DNA from: Alloyangia mangrovi
Lineage (GTDB): Bacteria; Pseudomonadota; Alphaproteobacteria; Rhodobacterales; Rhodobacteraceae
Direction of reading: 5' to 3'
DNA: 64,000 nt
Assembly (NCBI RefSeq): GCF_002300555.2
Contig: NZ_NTHN02000018.1
Span: 1 to 64,000, forward strand
The notes beneath the pieces are model-generated. The model was given only the letters and a program-made list of their open reading frames with translations. It was not told the origin of the DNA and did no database searches. Below are positions 18,861 through 26,108 of this stretch, piece after piece. The translations under genes were made by a program, and so were the position numbers. Each line of letters begins with the position of its first letter. Position 1 is the stretch's first letter.

Positions 18861-19641
18861 ATGGTCAAGAAACCGAAATGGGTGGTCGAGAAGGAACAGT
18901 CGAAGAAGGCCAAGGCGGCCGAGACCGTCTGGCTGTTCGGCCTGCATGCGGTGCGTGATGCGCTGATGAACCCCAAGCGCGAGAAACTGCGCTTGATCTT
19001 GACTTTAAATGCTAAAACCAAGCTCGAGGACGCGCTGGAGGCCGGCGGAATCGAGCCCGAGATCCACGATCCGCGGAAGTTCGGCGCACCGCTCGACCCG
19101 CAGTCCGTGCACCAGGGCGCGGCGCTGGAGGTGAAACCGCTGAACTGGGGCCGACTCGAGGATGTCGCGCTCGGAGATGGCGATACGCCCCCCCCGTCTG
19201 GTGGTTCTCGACCGGGTGACCGATCCGCATAACGTCGGGGCAATCCTGCGCTCGGCCGAGGTTTTCGGCGCGCAGGCAGTGATCGGCACGCTGCACCATT
19301 CGGCCCCCGAGACCGGCGCGCTGGCAAAGACCGCCTCGGGCGCGCTGGAGCGCCAGCCCTACCTGCGCGAGCGCAACCTCGCCGACACCATCGTGGCGCT
19401 GCAGGGGATGGGCTACATCGTGCTCGGCCTCGACGGTGAGGCCGAGGTCAGCATCGACACGGCGATGGAAGGCAAACGCGATCGCGCCGTGGCACTGGTG
19501 CTCGGCGCCGAGGGGCCGGGGCTGCGCCAGCGCACCAAGGAGACCGTCGACCAACTGGTGAAGATCGACTTCGCGCGCGGTTTCGGCTCGCTCAACGTGT
19601 CGAACGCGGCGGCGGTGGCCCTCTACGCCGCAAGGCCCTGA
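18861..19641 (+). pseudogene. rlmB: 23S rRNA 2'-O-methyltransferase (RlmB/TrmH family), frameshifted
   Basis: SPOUT methyltransferase that in E. coli modifies G2251 of 23S rRNA. The N-terminal half (MVKKPKWVVEKEQ, then VWLFGLHAVRDAL and the substrate-binding head) is in one frame, and the catalytic half (LVVLDRVTDPHNVGAILRSAE, LGAEGPGL, SLNVSNAAAVALY) is in another. The switch falls exactly at a run of eight C at 19188-19195. With seven C the frame would continue as DTPPRLVVLDRV, matching the family without a gap. A sequencing error, a real mutation or slippage could each explain it. The start at ATG 18861 is preferred over ATG 18822 on family resemblance. Catalytic motifs are intact, so the gene is probably functional if the run is a base-calling error. 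Confidence 0.9.
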
Positions 19642-19689
19642 TCCGGGGGCGAACTTGCGGGGCGGCAGCGGCGGACCCATATCGGGGGC

Positions 19690-20010
19690 ATGGTCCAGAC
19701 GATTGCCACCTGTTGCTACTGCGGAAGCCGCGCCGCCCTCGTGCTGAACGGCACACAGCGCCATGAACTCAGCTGCGCCTCCTGCGGGGCGCCGCTGCGC
19801 CAGCTGAAGAACCTCAAGTCCGAGACCGGGCGCGGCGCCACCGGTCCCGCCCCGGCGCAGGCGAGGCCGATGCCGCATCCCTCCAAAACGCAGCGCAAGG
19901 TCGAGAAGGCCGCGCGCAAGATGGCGAAGAAGCACCTCAGGAAACGGCGCTCTCCGGCGCAGCGGGCCGCCAAGGGGATCTTCGATCTGCTCGAGGACAT
20001 TTTCGACTGA
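19690..20010 (+). CDS. small zinc-ribbon-like hypothetical protein
   Basis: 106 residues. CCYCGS (8-13) and CASCGA (29-34) form a four-cysteine zinc ribbon. The C-terminal half is very basic (SKTQRKVEKAARKMAKKHLRKRR) and ends in an acidic amphipathic tail LLEDIFD. The combination suggests binding to RNA or DNA, but the family function is unknown. The gene lies between rlmB and ribB with its own start and no strong ribosome site. Confidence 0.75.
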   Translation: MVQTIATCCYCGSRAALVLNGTQRHELSCASCGAPLRQLKNLKSETGRGATGPAPAQARPMPHPSKTQRKVEKAARKMAKKHLRKRRSPAQRAAKGIFDLLEDIFD

Positions 20011-20118
20011 GGCGGCGCGCCCTGCCATGCACAGGCTGCAGCACAGTGCCGCACAAAAACCGGCCTAGTCTTTCTTGCCCTCCTGTCTTATTTGGCGGGG
20101 GACGAAATGCGAGGCGAC

Positions 20119-21240
20119 ATGGCGGATTACGAAAACCCGGGCCCGGTTGAAGAAAACTGGAAAGACGCGATTTCCTCGGTCGAGGAGATCATCGAGGATG
20201 CCCGCAACGGGCGGATGTTCATCCTCGTCGACCACGAGGACCGCGAGAACGAGGGTGACCTCGTGATCCCGGCGCAATGGGCGACCCCCGACGCGATCAA
20301 CTTCATGGCCACCCATGGCCGCGGCCTGATCTGCCTGTCGATGACCTCGAAGCGCATCGACGAGCTGGGCCTGCACCTGATGTCGGTCAACAACTCCTCG
20401 CGCCACGAGACGGCCTTCACCATCTCGATCGAGGCGCGCGAGGGCGTGACCACCGGCATCTCCGCTGCCGACCGGGCCAAGACCGTAGCCGTGGCCATCG
20501 ATGCCTCGAAGGGCGCGGCCGATATCGCCACCCCGGGCCACGTCTTCCCGTTGCGCGCCAAGGACGGCGGCGTGCTGGTGCGTGCCGGCCACACCGAGGC
20601 CGCGGTGGACGTCTCGCGCCTTGCCGGTCTGAACCCCGCGGGCGTGATCTGCGAGATCATGAACGAGGACGGCACCATGTCGCGCCTTCCCGAGCTGGTG
20701 GCCTTTGCCCAGAAGCACGGGCTGAAGATCGGCACGATCTCGGATCTCATCGCCTACCGCCGCCGCCACGACAACCTTGTGCGCGTGCGCTCCGAGGAGG
20801 TGATCCGCTCCGAGTTCGGCGGCGACTGGCACATGCGCATCTACACCGACCAGTCCCATGGCGACGAGCATATCGTGCTGACCAAGGGCGATATTTCCGG
20901 CCCCGAGCCGGTGCTGGTGCGGATGCATGCGCTCGACCCGATGCTCGACATCATCGGCACCGGCCACGGCGGTCGCTCGGACGAGTTCCGCGACTCGATG
21001 CAGGCGGTGGCCGAAGAGGGGCGCGGCGTGGTCGTGCTGCTGCGTGACACCTCGATGAAGCTTGAGTTGCATGACGACGTGTCTCCGCGCACCCTGCGTC
21101 AATACGGGCTCGGCGCGCAGATTCTCTCGTCGCTCGGCCTGTCGAAGATGGTGCTGCTGACCAATTCGCCCACCCCGCGCGTCGTCGGGCTCGAGGCCTA
21201 CGGGCTCGAGATCGTGGGCACCCGCAAGATCGGAGACTGA
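20119..21240 (+). CDS. ribB: 3,4-dihydroxy-2-butanone 4-phosphate synthase with degenerate GTP cyclohydrolase II domain
   Basis: Converts ribulose 5-phosphate to the four-carbon unit of riboflavin. The N-terminal domain (about 1-205) is complete, with DHEDRENEGDLVIPA (metal and substrate acids), GHVFPLRA and TEAAVD. The C-terminal part has the length and fold pattern of GTP cyclohydrolase II (RibA), but the zinc-binding SECLTGD..CDCG block is missing: the corresponding region reads TDQSHGDEHIVLTKGD and no cysteines follow. It should therefore lack cyclohydrolase activity. Start ATG 20119 (GAGG site) is preferred on family resemblance. ATG 20107 with a GGGGGA site is also possible. It is first in a tight ribB-ribH-nusB operon. 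Confidence 0.93.
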   Translation: MADYENPGPVEENWKDAISSVEEIIEDARNGRMFILVDHEDRENEGDLVIPAQWATPDAINFMATHGRGLICLSMTSKRIDELGLHLMSVNNSSRHETAFTISIEAREGVTTGISAADRAKTVAVAIDASKGAADIATPGHVFPLRAKDGGVLVRAGHTEAAVDVSRLAGLNPAGVICEIMNEDGTMSRLPELVAFAQKHGLKIGTISDLIAYRRRHDNLVRVRSEEVIRSEFGGDWHMRIYTDQSHGDEHIVLTKGDISGPEPVLVRMHALDPMLDIIGTGHGGRSDEFRDSMQAVAEEGRGVVVLLRDTSMKLELHDDVSPRTLRQYGLGAQILSSLGLSKMVLLTNSPTPRVVGLEAYGLEIVGTRKIGD

Positions 21241-21242
21241 CG

Positions 21243-21794
21243 ATGGCCTCGAGCGAAACCCATTACACCCTGCCGCGCGCCGAGTTCGACAAGCCGGTGA
21301 AAATCCTCATCGTCGTCGCGCCCTACTACAAGGATATCGCCGACGAGCTGATCGCCGGCGCCATCGCCGAGATCGAGGCGGCGGGCGGCTTCCACGAGAT
21401 CGTCGAAGTGCCCGGCGCGCTGGAAGTGCCGACCGCCATCGGCATCGCCGAGCGCATGTCGAACTTCGACGGCTACGTGGCGCTCGGCTGCGTGATCCGC
21501 GGCGAAACCACCCATTACGAAACCGTCTGCAACGACAGCTCGCGCGGGCTGACGCTGCTCGGCCTGCAGGGGCTCTGCATCGGCAACGGCATCCTCACCG
21601 TTGAGAACCACGAGCAGGCGCGGGTGCGTGCCGAATCGGCCGGCCAGAACAAGGGCGGCGGTGCCGCGGCTGCAGCCTTGCATCTTGTCGCGCTGGCCCG
21701 TAGGTGGGGCGGCGCCCGCAAGGGGGTGGGATTCGTGCCCGCCCAGGATGAATACCAGATCGCGGGCGCTTCCAAAGGAAAGCATAGCGCATGA
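21243..21794 (+). CDS. ribH: 6,7-dimethyl-8-ribityllumazine synthase
   Basis: Condenses the RibB product with the pyrimidine intermediate to give lumazine, the direct riboflavin precursor. 183 residues. VPGALEVPTAIG, ALGCVIRGETTHYE (with catalytic His) and GNGILTVENHEQARVRA are all present, as in icosahedral-type lumazine synthases. The C-terminus is about 25 residues longer than the E. coli enzyme. It starts 2 nt after the ribB stop and overlaps nusB by 4 nt (ATGA), so the three genes are translationally linked. Confidence 0.97.
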   Translation: MASSETHYTLPRAEFDKPVKILIVVAPYYKDIADELIAGAIAEIEAAGGFHEIVEVPGALEVPTAIGIAERMSNFDGYVALGCVIRGETTHYETVCNDSSRGLTLLGLQGLCIGNGILTVENHEQARVRAESAGQNKGGGAAAAALHLVALARRWGGARKGVGFVPAQDEYQIAGASKGKHSA

Positions 21795-22273
21795 CGACCC
21801 CGGTCCCTCCCTCCGGCAATCAGAAACGCCGTATGAAATCCGCATCCCGGCTCTACGCCGTGCAGGCGCTCTACCAGATGGAGCTCTCCGGCACGACGGC
21901 TGAGAAGACGATGCGCGAATTCCTCGACTACCGCTTCGGCGCGGAAGTCGAAGAGGGCGTGGAGCTGGTGGACGGGGACGTCGATCTCTTCGGCAAGATC
22001 ATCGGCGAGGCGGTCAACTGGCAGGCGAAGATCGACCAGATGACCGATCGCGCGCTGGTGGCGAAATGGCCGATCGACCGGATCGACCCGATCCTGCGCG
22101 CGCTGTTCCGAGCCGCGGGCGCCGAGATGATCGCGCTCGACACGCCGCCGAAAGTGGTGATCACCGAGTTCATCGACGTGGCCCGCGCCTTCTTCAACGA
22201 GGGCCGTGAGGTGCAGTTCGTGAACGCCGTGCTCGACCACATGGCGCGCGAGGCGAAGCCCGAGGCGTTCTGA
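21791..22273 (+). CDS. nusB: transcription antitermination factor NusB
   Basis: 160-residue all-helical protein that binds boxA RNA with NusE and supports rRNA antitermination. The sequence shows RLYAVQALYQMELSG near the start, IDRIDPILRALFRAAGAEM, and the conserved VVITEFIDVARAFFNEGREVQFVNAVLDHMA (broken here, about 118-148). The start overlaps the ribH stop. It is the last gene of the operon and is followed by dispersed-element copy 3 and then a strong terminator. Confidence 0.96.
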   Translation: MTTPVPPSGNQKRRMKSASRLYAVQALYQMELSGTTAEKTMREFLDYRFGAEVEEGVELVDGDVDLFGKIIGEAVNWQAKIDQMTDRALVAKWPIDRIDPILRALFRAAGAEMIALDTPPKVVITEFIDVARAFFNEGREVQFVNAVLDHMAREAKPEAF

Positions 22274-22287
22274 CGACTTGCGGGAAA

Positions 22288-22347
22288 GGGGGCGCTGCCC
22301 CCGCCGCGCTGCGCGCGACTCCCCCGGGATATTTGGACCTAGAAGAA
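22288..22347 (+). repeat. dispersed 3'-end element, copy 3 (downstream of nusB)
   Basis: GGGGGC-GCT-GCCCCC (22288-22302), GC-rich spacer, then CCCCCGGGATATTT-GGA-CCTAGAAGAA (22321-22347). It begins 14 nt after the nusB stop and leads straight into a conventional terminator. Confidence 0.87.
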
Positions 22348-22348
22348 A

Positions 22349-22381
22349 GGGCCGGTCGCGCGCGTCGTGACCGGCCCTTTT
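22349..22381 (+). terminator. intrinsic terminator of the rib-nusB operon
   Basis: GGGCCGGTC (22349-22357) pairs with GACCGGCCC (22369-22377), followed by TTTT. Confidence 0.85.
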
Positions 22382-22529
22382 GCGCCGGTGGCCGCTGCCC
22401 TGGCGGCAGCGGGGCTTGCGTTTCGCTTCGGCATCCCTAAATCTGAATGTGACGAAGCGGAAGTTTCCGCGGGTCTTGCGCTTTGGTGCGAGTCCGCTAC
22501 GCTTCATTCACCTGATGAAGGAGAGTCAC

Positions 22530-22841
22530 ATGCCGAAACTCGTCCGCCTCTACATCACCCAATGCGCGATCGGCTTCGGCCTGTCGGCAGGTTTCGTCGC
22601 GCTGCTGCTCTGGCAGAACGTCGCCAACCTGCAGCACCTGGTGACCCATAGCGACGCGGGCATGCTGGCAGTGTTTCTCCTGTGGCTGTTCAACGGCCTG
22701 GTCTTTGCCGGCGCGCAATTCGCGATGACCGTGATGCGCCTGTCTGGCGATGTCTCGCGTCCTTCGGGCGGCAAGCGCATGGCGCTCGAGCCGATGCCGG
22801 TTCGCATCCCCGTCGAGCAGAAGCCGCGCCGGCTTCTCTGA
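22530..22841 (+). CDS. small inner-membrane hypothetical protein
   Basis: 103 residues with two predicted membrane helices: about 10-29 (ITQCAIGFGLSAGFVALLLW) and about 46-67 (GMLAVFLLWLFNGLVFAGAQFA region). A short basic cytoplasmic tail (SGGKRMALE..PRRLL) follows. ATG 22530 has a strong AAGGAGAG site. No function can be assigned, although the family looks conserved in style with Rhodobacterales small membrane proteins. It is monocistronic, with its own terminator at 22867-22894. Confidence 0.78.
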   Translation: MPKLVRLYITQCAIGFGLSAGFVALLLWQNVANLQHLVTHSDAGMLAVFLLWLFNGLVFAGAQFAMTVMRLSGDVSRPSGGKRMALEPMPVRIPVEQKPRRLL

Positions 22842-22866
22842 GCGGACGACCGGATGAAATGAGTCG

Positions 22867-22894
22867 AAGCGCCTCCTCGCGGGGCGCTTTTTTT
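22867..22894 (+). terminator. intrinsic terminator
   Basis: AAGCGCC-loop-GGCGCTT followed by a run of T to 22894. It is 26 nt after the stop of the two-helix membrane protein. Confidence 0.88.
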
Positions 22895-23176
22895 CATGCG
22901 CGGCTCTCATGCGCGCGGTGCGGGGCGCACCGCTCATGCTGTCGATCATCTGGGGGTGGGAGCGGCGGGAACCGGTCCTTCCGTGGGGTTATCTCATTCC
23001 CGAGGACCTGTATATACAGGTGGGCGTCAGGTAACCGGACCAGGGCCCGGACAGAGCCAACTCCCTCGGAATTGCTTAAGGCCACCGGAATGCAACCATG
23101 CACGCAAAGGTCAGAACCCGCCTGAGCCGGAGATAGTGGCAGAGAGGCCCTTCGACAAGGGGTAAGCGGTGGTCTG
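22895..23176. other. gene-free spacer with a 16-bp palindrome; candidate structured RNA
   Basis: No codon-biased frame fits here, on either strand. It holds the perfect palindrome ACCTGTATATACAGGT (23006-23021), a TTATCTC/GAGATAG pair that could close a 150-nt domain (22989-22995 with 23130-23136), an inner ATTCC..CGAGG/CCTCGGAAT pairing (22996-23005 with 23064-23072), a TGCA-ACCA-TGCA hairpin (23091-23102), and CCCTT-CGAC-AAGGG at 23149-23162. None of the RNase P, tmRNA, 4.5S or riboswitch cores I know is recognisable. A small RNA or operator region is possible, but both are inference. Confidence 0.35.
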
Positions 23177-23917
23177 TCAGCTTTCCGCCGTCACGAATTT
23201 GTATCGGGCCAAGTCCTCGGGCAGCAGGATGTAGATCTGGTCGGCGGGTGTGGCGAGCGCGGGGCGCAGCAGCATCGGATCGATGCCCATTTCCTCGAGG
23301 TATTCCATAACCTCGCCCTGGCCGCGCTGGATCTGCTCGACCGCGATGAAGGCGGGCAGGATCGTGCTTTCGCCGAAATAGTGCTGGTGCACGCCGACCG
23401 AGGCGCCCTCGGCAATGTCCCGGGTTGTGCCCGAGGCGAGGAGGTAGGGGCAGGCGGAGTAGCAGAACTCGCCCTTCAGCATACGCGTCTGAAGTCCCAT
23501 CTGTCGAACGTGCCGTCCGATGGCAAGCGCGTCAGGCACCGAGCCGCCGGGGCTTTGCAGGACCAGCGACTCGAGTGGCGCGGCCTCGTCGAGCGCGGCG
23601 ATAATCCGCTCGGCGTCGCCCTCGGCGATGGTGCCTTCGAGCCGCCATGTCGCGCCGTCGCTTCGGGTCAGCGCCAGCCGGTTGGGCAGCTTGCCGGGAT
23701 CGCGCAGCGGCGAGAGCGGCGGCAGGTCGCGGTTCGGCGCAAAGGTGCGTCGCTGGTCACCGGGCTGCACCGGCTGCGACAGGCGCGGGGCGGAAGGGCC
23801 GAAGCGGGGCAGGGAAAAGTCGCTGCTGGTCAGGTCGCCCCAAACGAGGAAGGCGCCGAGCGCGATCTGCAGCACCAGCGCGCCGGTGAGGGCGCGGGCG
23901 ACGGTCAGGTGCCTCAT
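23177..23917 (-). CDS. ClpP/crotonase-fold periplasmic protein (COG3904-like)
   Basis: 246 residues. An N-terminal signal anchor (ALTGALVLQIALGAFLVW, about 9-26) and a proline-rich linker precede a ClpP-like core. LVLQSPGGSVPDALAIGRHV is the oxyanion-turn region, GEFCYSACPYLLASG carries the candidate nucleophile (the Ser in YSAC), and GVHQHYF supplies a His. This arrangement is seen in uncharacterised COG3904 proteins, and protease activity has not been shown for this gene. It overlaps the upstream coiled-coil membrane protein by 4 nt (ATGA), so the two are translationally coupled and probably act together at the envelope. Confidence 0.8.
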   Translation of the reverse strand: MRHLTVARALTGALVLQIALGAFLVWGDLTSSDFSLPRFGPSAPRLSQPVQPGDQRRTFAPNRDLPPLSPLRDPGKLPNRLALTRSDGATWRLEGTIAEGDAERIIAALDEAAPLESLVLQSPGGSVPDALAIGRHVRQMGLQTRMLKGEFCYSACPYLLASGTTRDIAEGASVGVHQHYFGESTILPAFIAVEQIQRGQGEVMEYLEEMGIDPMLLRPALATPADQIYILLPEDLARYKFVTAES

Positions 23918-25257
23918 GGCGTGCGCCCGGTAAAACGGGAGACCTCGGGGGTCTCCTCCGTCGCCGGGACCGGCGCGGATGCCGGGGCAGGGGGCGCCGG
24001 GTGCAGCGTGGTCTCGACATCGCGCATGGCGTGCAGCGCGGCGCGCAGCTCGGCGAGGGTCAGCGTGTCCTCGATCTCGGCGCCCTCGCGCCCGTGGCGG
24101 ATCGCACCATGGGTGACGGCGAGAATCAGCACAAGCACCGCAGGCAGCAGGTCGATGGCGATGGCCCCGGCCCAGGAGGGCACGAAATTGCGGGCGTACA
24201 TGATGACCGCGTCGGCGGCGGAGACCGGCGTGTAGGTGACCTCGGCGGCGGGCTGCAGCGCCAGCACGTTCTGCGCGGCGCGCTCCAGCGTGGTCGCGCG
24301 CTGGCCGAGCACTTCCAGCACCGAGGTGATGGTCGCCGCCTGGTTGCCGCGGTCGGCGTCGCTCTGGCCGTCGAGCTCTGGTAGCACCACCGAGGCGGCC
24401 AGGTCCTGCGCGGCGCGCTCGACCAGCGGTGCGACCGAGAGCTGGCGGAGTTGCGCGATGAGGCCCTGCAGCTCCACCGCGGCCTCGGAAAATTCCACCG
24501 AGCGCGGCTCCACCGGCCCTGGCTCGACGGTCAGCGCGCGCATGCGCGACAGGATGGCGTTGCCCTGGGCGAAGGCGCTGTCGACCAGCGGCGTCTGCTC
24601 GGCGATCTGCGCCTCGAGCGCCGAGAGTTCCGCCGCCTTTTGCCGCAGCACGCGGAACACGGCGCCGCGCCCGGCGAGGCCGGAAAGCGAGCCCTGCGCC
24701 TCCTGCTCGGAAAGATCCTCGAAGCTCTGCCGCACCCGTGCCACGTCGCGCTCGAGCGACTGGCCGGTGAGCGCGATTTCATGGGTGCGCTCCAGCGCGC
24801 CCTGGTAGTCCTGCACGGTCTTGGCGAGGTGCTGCTCGACCGCAGCCGAACCCGCCAGCGCCGCGGCGTTGAGCCAGGAGGACATGGCGATGATTGCCAG
24901 CGAGCCCAGGCCCATGGCCGCCAGCAGCCCGACGCGCGACCGGGTCGAGCGCATCGCCGGGAACAGCCGCATCAGGTAGGACCAGAAGACGAAAATGCCC
25001 ACCGAGACCGCCACCGAATAGGCGATGGCGGCAAAGACGGTGAAGGCGCCGCCCTCTTCGAGCAGCGACGACACCCCGAGATAGGTGTAGATGCCCGAGG
25101 CCACCGAGAGCACGCCGAGCGCCGTGCCCGAGAAGGTGTCGAGCCAGCCGAGGTGGGATTCGAGCTCGCGCGCGTGGCGGATGCCACGGGTCTTCGACTG
25201 GGCGGAGCGGGTGTCGTCGGTCTCGGCCGGCGCGGCGTCGGTCCGGGCGTCTGTCAT
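23914..25257 (-). CDS. multi-helix membrane protein with central coiled coil, unknown function
   Basis: 447 residues. Helices near 44-64 (FSGTALGVLSVASGIYTYLG), 72-95 and 106-130 are followed by about 200 residues rich in Ala, Leu, Glu and Gln (VQDYQGALERTHEIAL onward) that look like a periplasmic coiled coil. A last helix lies near 365-388 (AGAIAIDLLPAVLVLILAV) and a short proline-rich cytoplasmic tail ends the protein. The topology resembles signalling or scaffold proteins without a recognisable output domain. ATG 25257 is chosen since upstream codons are not family-like. It heads a two-gene operon with the ClpP-fold protein. Confidence 0.75.
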   Translation of the reverse strand: MTDARTDAAPAETDDTRSAQSKTRGIRHARELESHLGWLDTFSGTALGVLSVASGIYTYLGVSSLLEEGGAFTVFAAIAYSVAVSVGIFVFWSYLMRLFPAMRSTRSRVGLLAAMGLGSLAIIAMSSWLNAAALAGSAAVEQHLAKTVQDYQGALERTHEIALTGQSLERDVARVRQSFEDLSEQEAQGSLSGLAGRGAVFRVLRQKAAELSALEAQIAEQTPLVDSAFAQGNAILSRMRALTVEPGPVEPRSVEFSEAAVELQGLIAQLRQLSVAPLVERAAQDLAASVVLPELDGQSDADRGNQAATITSVLEVLGQRATTLERAAQNVLALQPAAEVTYTPVSAADAVIMYARNFVPSWAGAIAIDLLPAVLVLILAVTHGAIRHGREGAEIEDTLTLAELRAALHAMRDVETTLHPAPPAPASAPVPATEETPEVSRFTGRTP

Positions 25258-25340
25258 GGGCGGGGCCTCCTGCAACCATTTGACAGGAAATAGGCGCTGC
25301 GGCGGCGCAAAAAAGAGTGAGCGGCCTGCGGCTTGTCTTT

Positions 25341-25355
25341 GTTCACCCATTGTTC
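25341..25355. promoter_or_regulatory. LexA/SOS box in front of mmcB
   Basis: GTTC-ACCCATT-GTTC, an exact alphaproteobacterial LexA operator. It ends 11 nt before the ATG at 25367, so the operator covers the core promoter and the transcript must have a very short or no leader, or else translation starts later (ATG 25391). Confidence 0.87.
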
Positions 25356-25366
25356 ATACTGGGTGC

Positions 25367-25828
25367 ATGAGCATGCTGAGCGAAACACCGATGATGCCCG
25401 GCCAGGTGCTGGCGCGCGGCGTCTGCCGTCACCTGGCCAGCCTCGGCTTCGCGCCGGTCGAGGAATTCGTTCCCGAGCGCGGCCGTCGGGTCGACGTGAT
25501 GGCGCTGGGGCCGAAGGGCGAAATCTGGGTGGTCGAGTGCAAGAGCAGCCGTGCCGACTTCATGTCGGACGGCAAGTGGCAAGGCTATCTGGATTGGTGT
25601 GACCGCTATTTCTGGGCGGTGGACGAGGCGTTTCCCACCGATCTGCTGCCCGAGGGCACCGGGCTGATCATCGCCGACGCCTATGACGCGGAGATCCTGC
25701 GCATGGCGCCCGAGGCGAAGCTCAGCGGCGCGCGGCGCAATGCGCTGATCCGGCGCTTTGCCACCCATGCGGCGCGGCGGCTGCACGCGTTGAGGGACCC
25801 CGAGGCGCGGCTCGACGCCTGGGGGTGA
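25367..25828 (+). CDS. mmcB: MmcB family DNA repair protein
   Basis: 153 residues with a PD-(D/E)xK nuclease-like core: RRVDVMALGPKGEIWVVECKSSRADF has Asp43 and the Glu57-x-Lys59 pair, followed by WQGYLDWCDRYFWAVD. MmcB was described in Caulobacter as a LexA-controlled gene acting with the mutagenic ImuABC/DnaE2 pathway in response to mitomycin C. The perfect SOS box just upstream fits that regulation. No imuABC genes are in the window. ATG 25367 has no clear ribosome site, and ATG 25391 (MMPGQVLARGV) is an alternative. Confidence 0.9.
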   Translation: MSMLSETPMMPGQVLARGVCRHLASLGFAPVEEFVPERGRRVDVMALGPKGEIWVVECKSSRADFMSDGKWQGYLDWCDRYFWAVDEAFPTDLLPEGTGLIIADAYDAEILRMAPEAKLSGARRNALIRRFATHAARRLHALRDPEARLDAWG

Positions 25829-25847
25829 TGTCAGCAGGGCAGGCGGC

Positions 25848-26036
25848 TCAGCGCTTGACCTTGCGCGCGGTCGCGGCGGCGGCGCGCAGCTCCTCGGCGA
25901 TTTCCTCGGCTTCTTCGGGGTCGAAGTCCATCGGGATCTCGAGATCGCCGGCGTAGATGTAGAGGCGCACCATGCCCTGGTCGGTCGGGCCGATCTGCAG
26001 GTTGGCTTCGATGTCGCGTTCGGTGTTGATCCCCAT
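25848..26036 (-). CDS. DUF6324 family small protein
   Basis: 62 residues beginning MGINTERDIEANLQIG and ending in an acidic then basic helix (DPEEAEEIAEELRAAAATARKVKR). The whole chain matches a small conserved Rhodobacterales family of unknown function. The start at 26036 has a GGGGAC site 4-9 nt upstream. An in-frame ATG at 26048 has none. It is convergent with mmcB (19-nt gap) and divergent from the acetyltransferase at 26109. Confidence 0.82.
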   Translation of the reverse strand: MGINTERDIEANLQIGPTDQGMVRLYIYAGDLEIPMDFDPEEAEEIAEELRAAAATARKVKR

Positions 26037-26108
26037 GATCGTCCCCATGAAACTGGAATTGCGCGGGCTTAGACCCGTGGCGGATATATTGCAAGCGAGG
26101 GGGCCGGG

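Noticed and set aside
22968-22990. GGAAC..GGTT as a general stress (EcfG) promoter
   Set aside because: The spacing is about 14 nt instead of 16-17 and the -10 core CGTT is not matched. Rhodobacterales generally lack this pathway.
22896-23165. 89-codon open frame in the 22.9-23.2 kb spacer as a gene
   Set aside because: It lacks a ribosome site, has poor third-position bias, and its residues show no motif. It also crosses the palindrome and inverted repeats.
22895-23176. 6S, 4.5S/SRP, RNase P, tmRNA or a known riboswitch in the spacer
   Set aside because: I looked for GGTCAGGTCCGGAAG-type SRP cores, GAGGAAAGTCC of RNase P, tmRNA tag codons and cobalamin, TPP, SAM-II and glycine signatures. 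None is present. A loose similarity to 6S around TTGCTTAAGG is too weak to name it.
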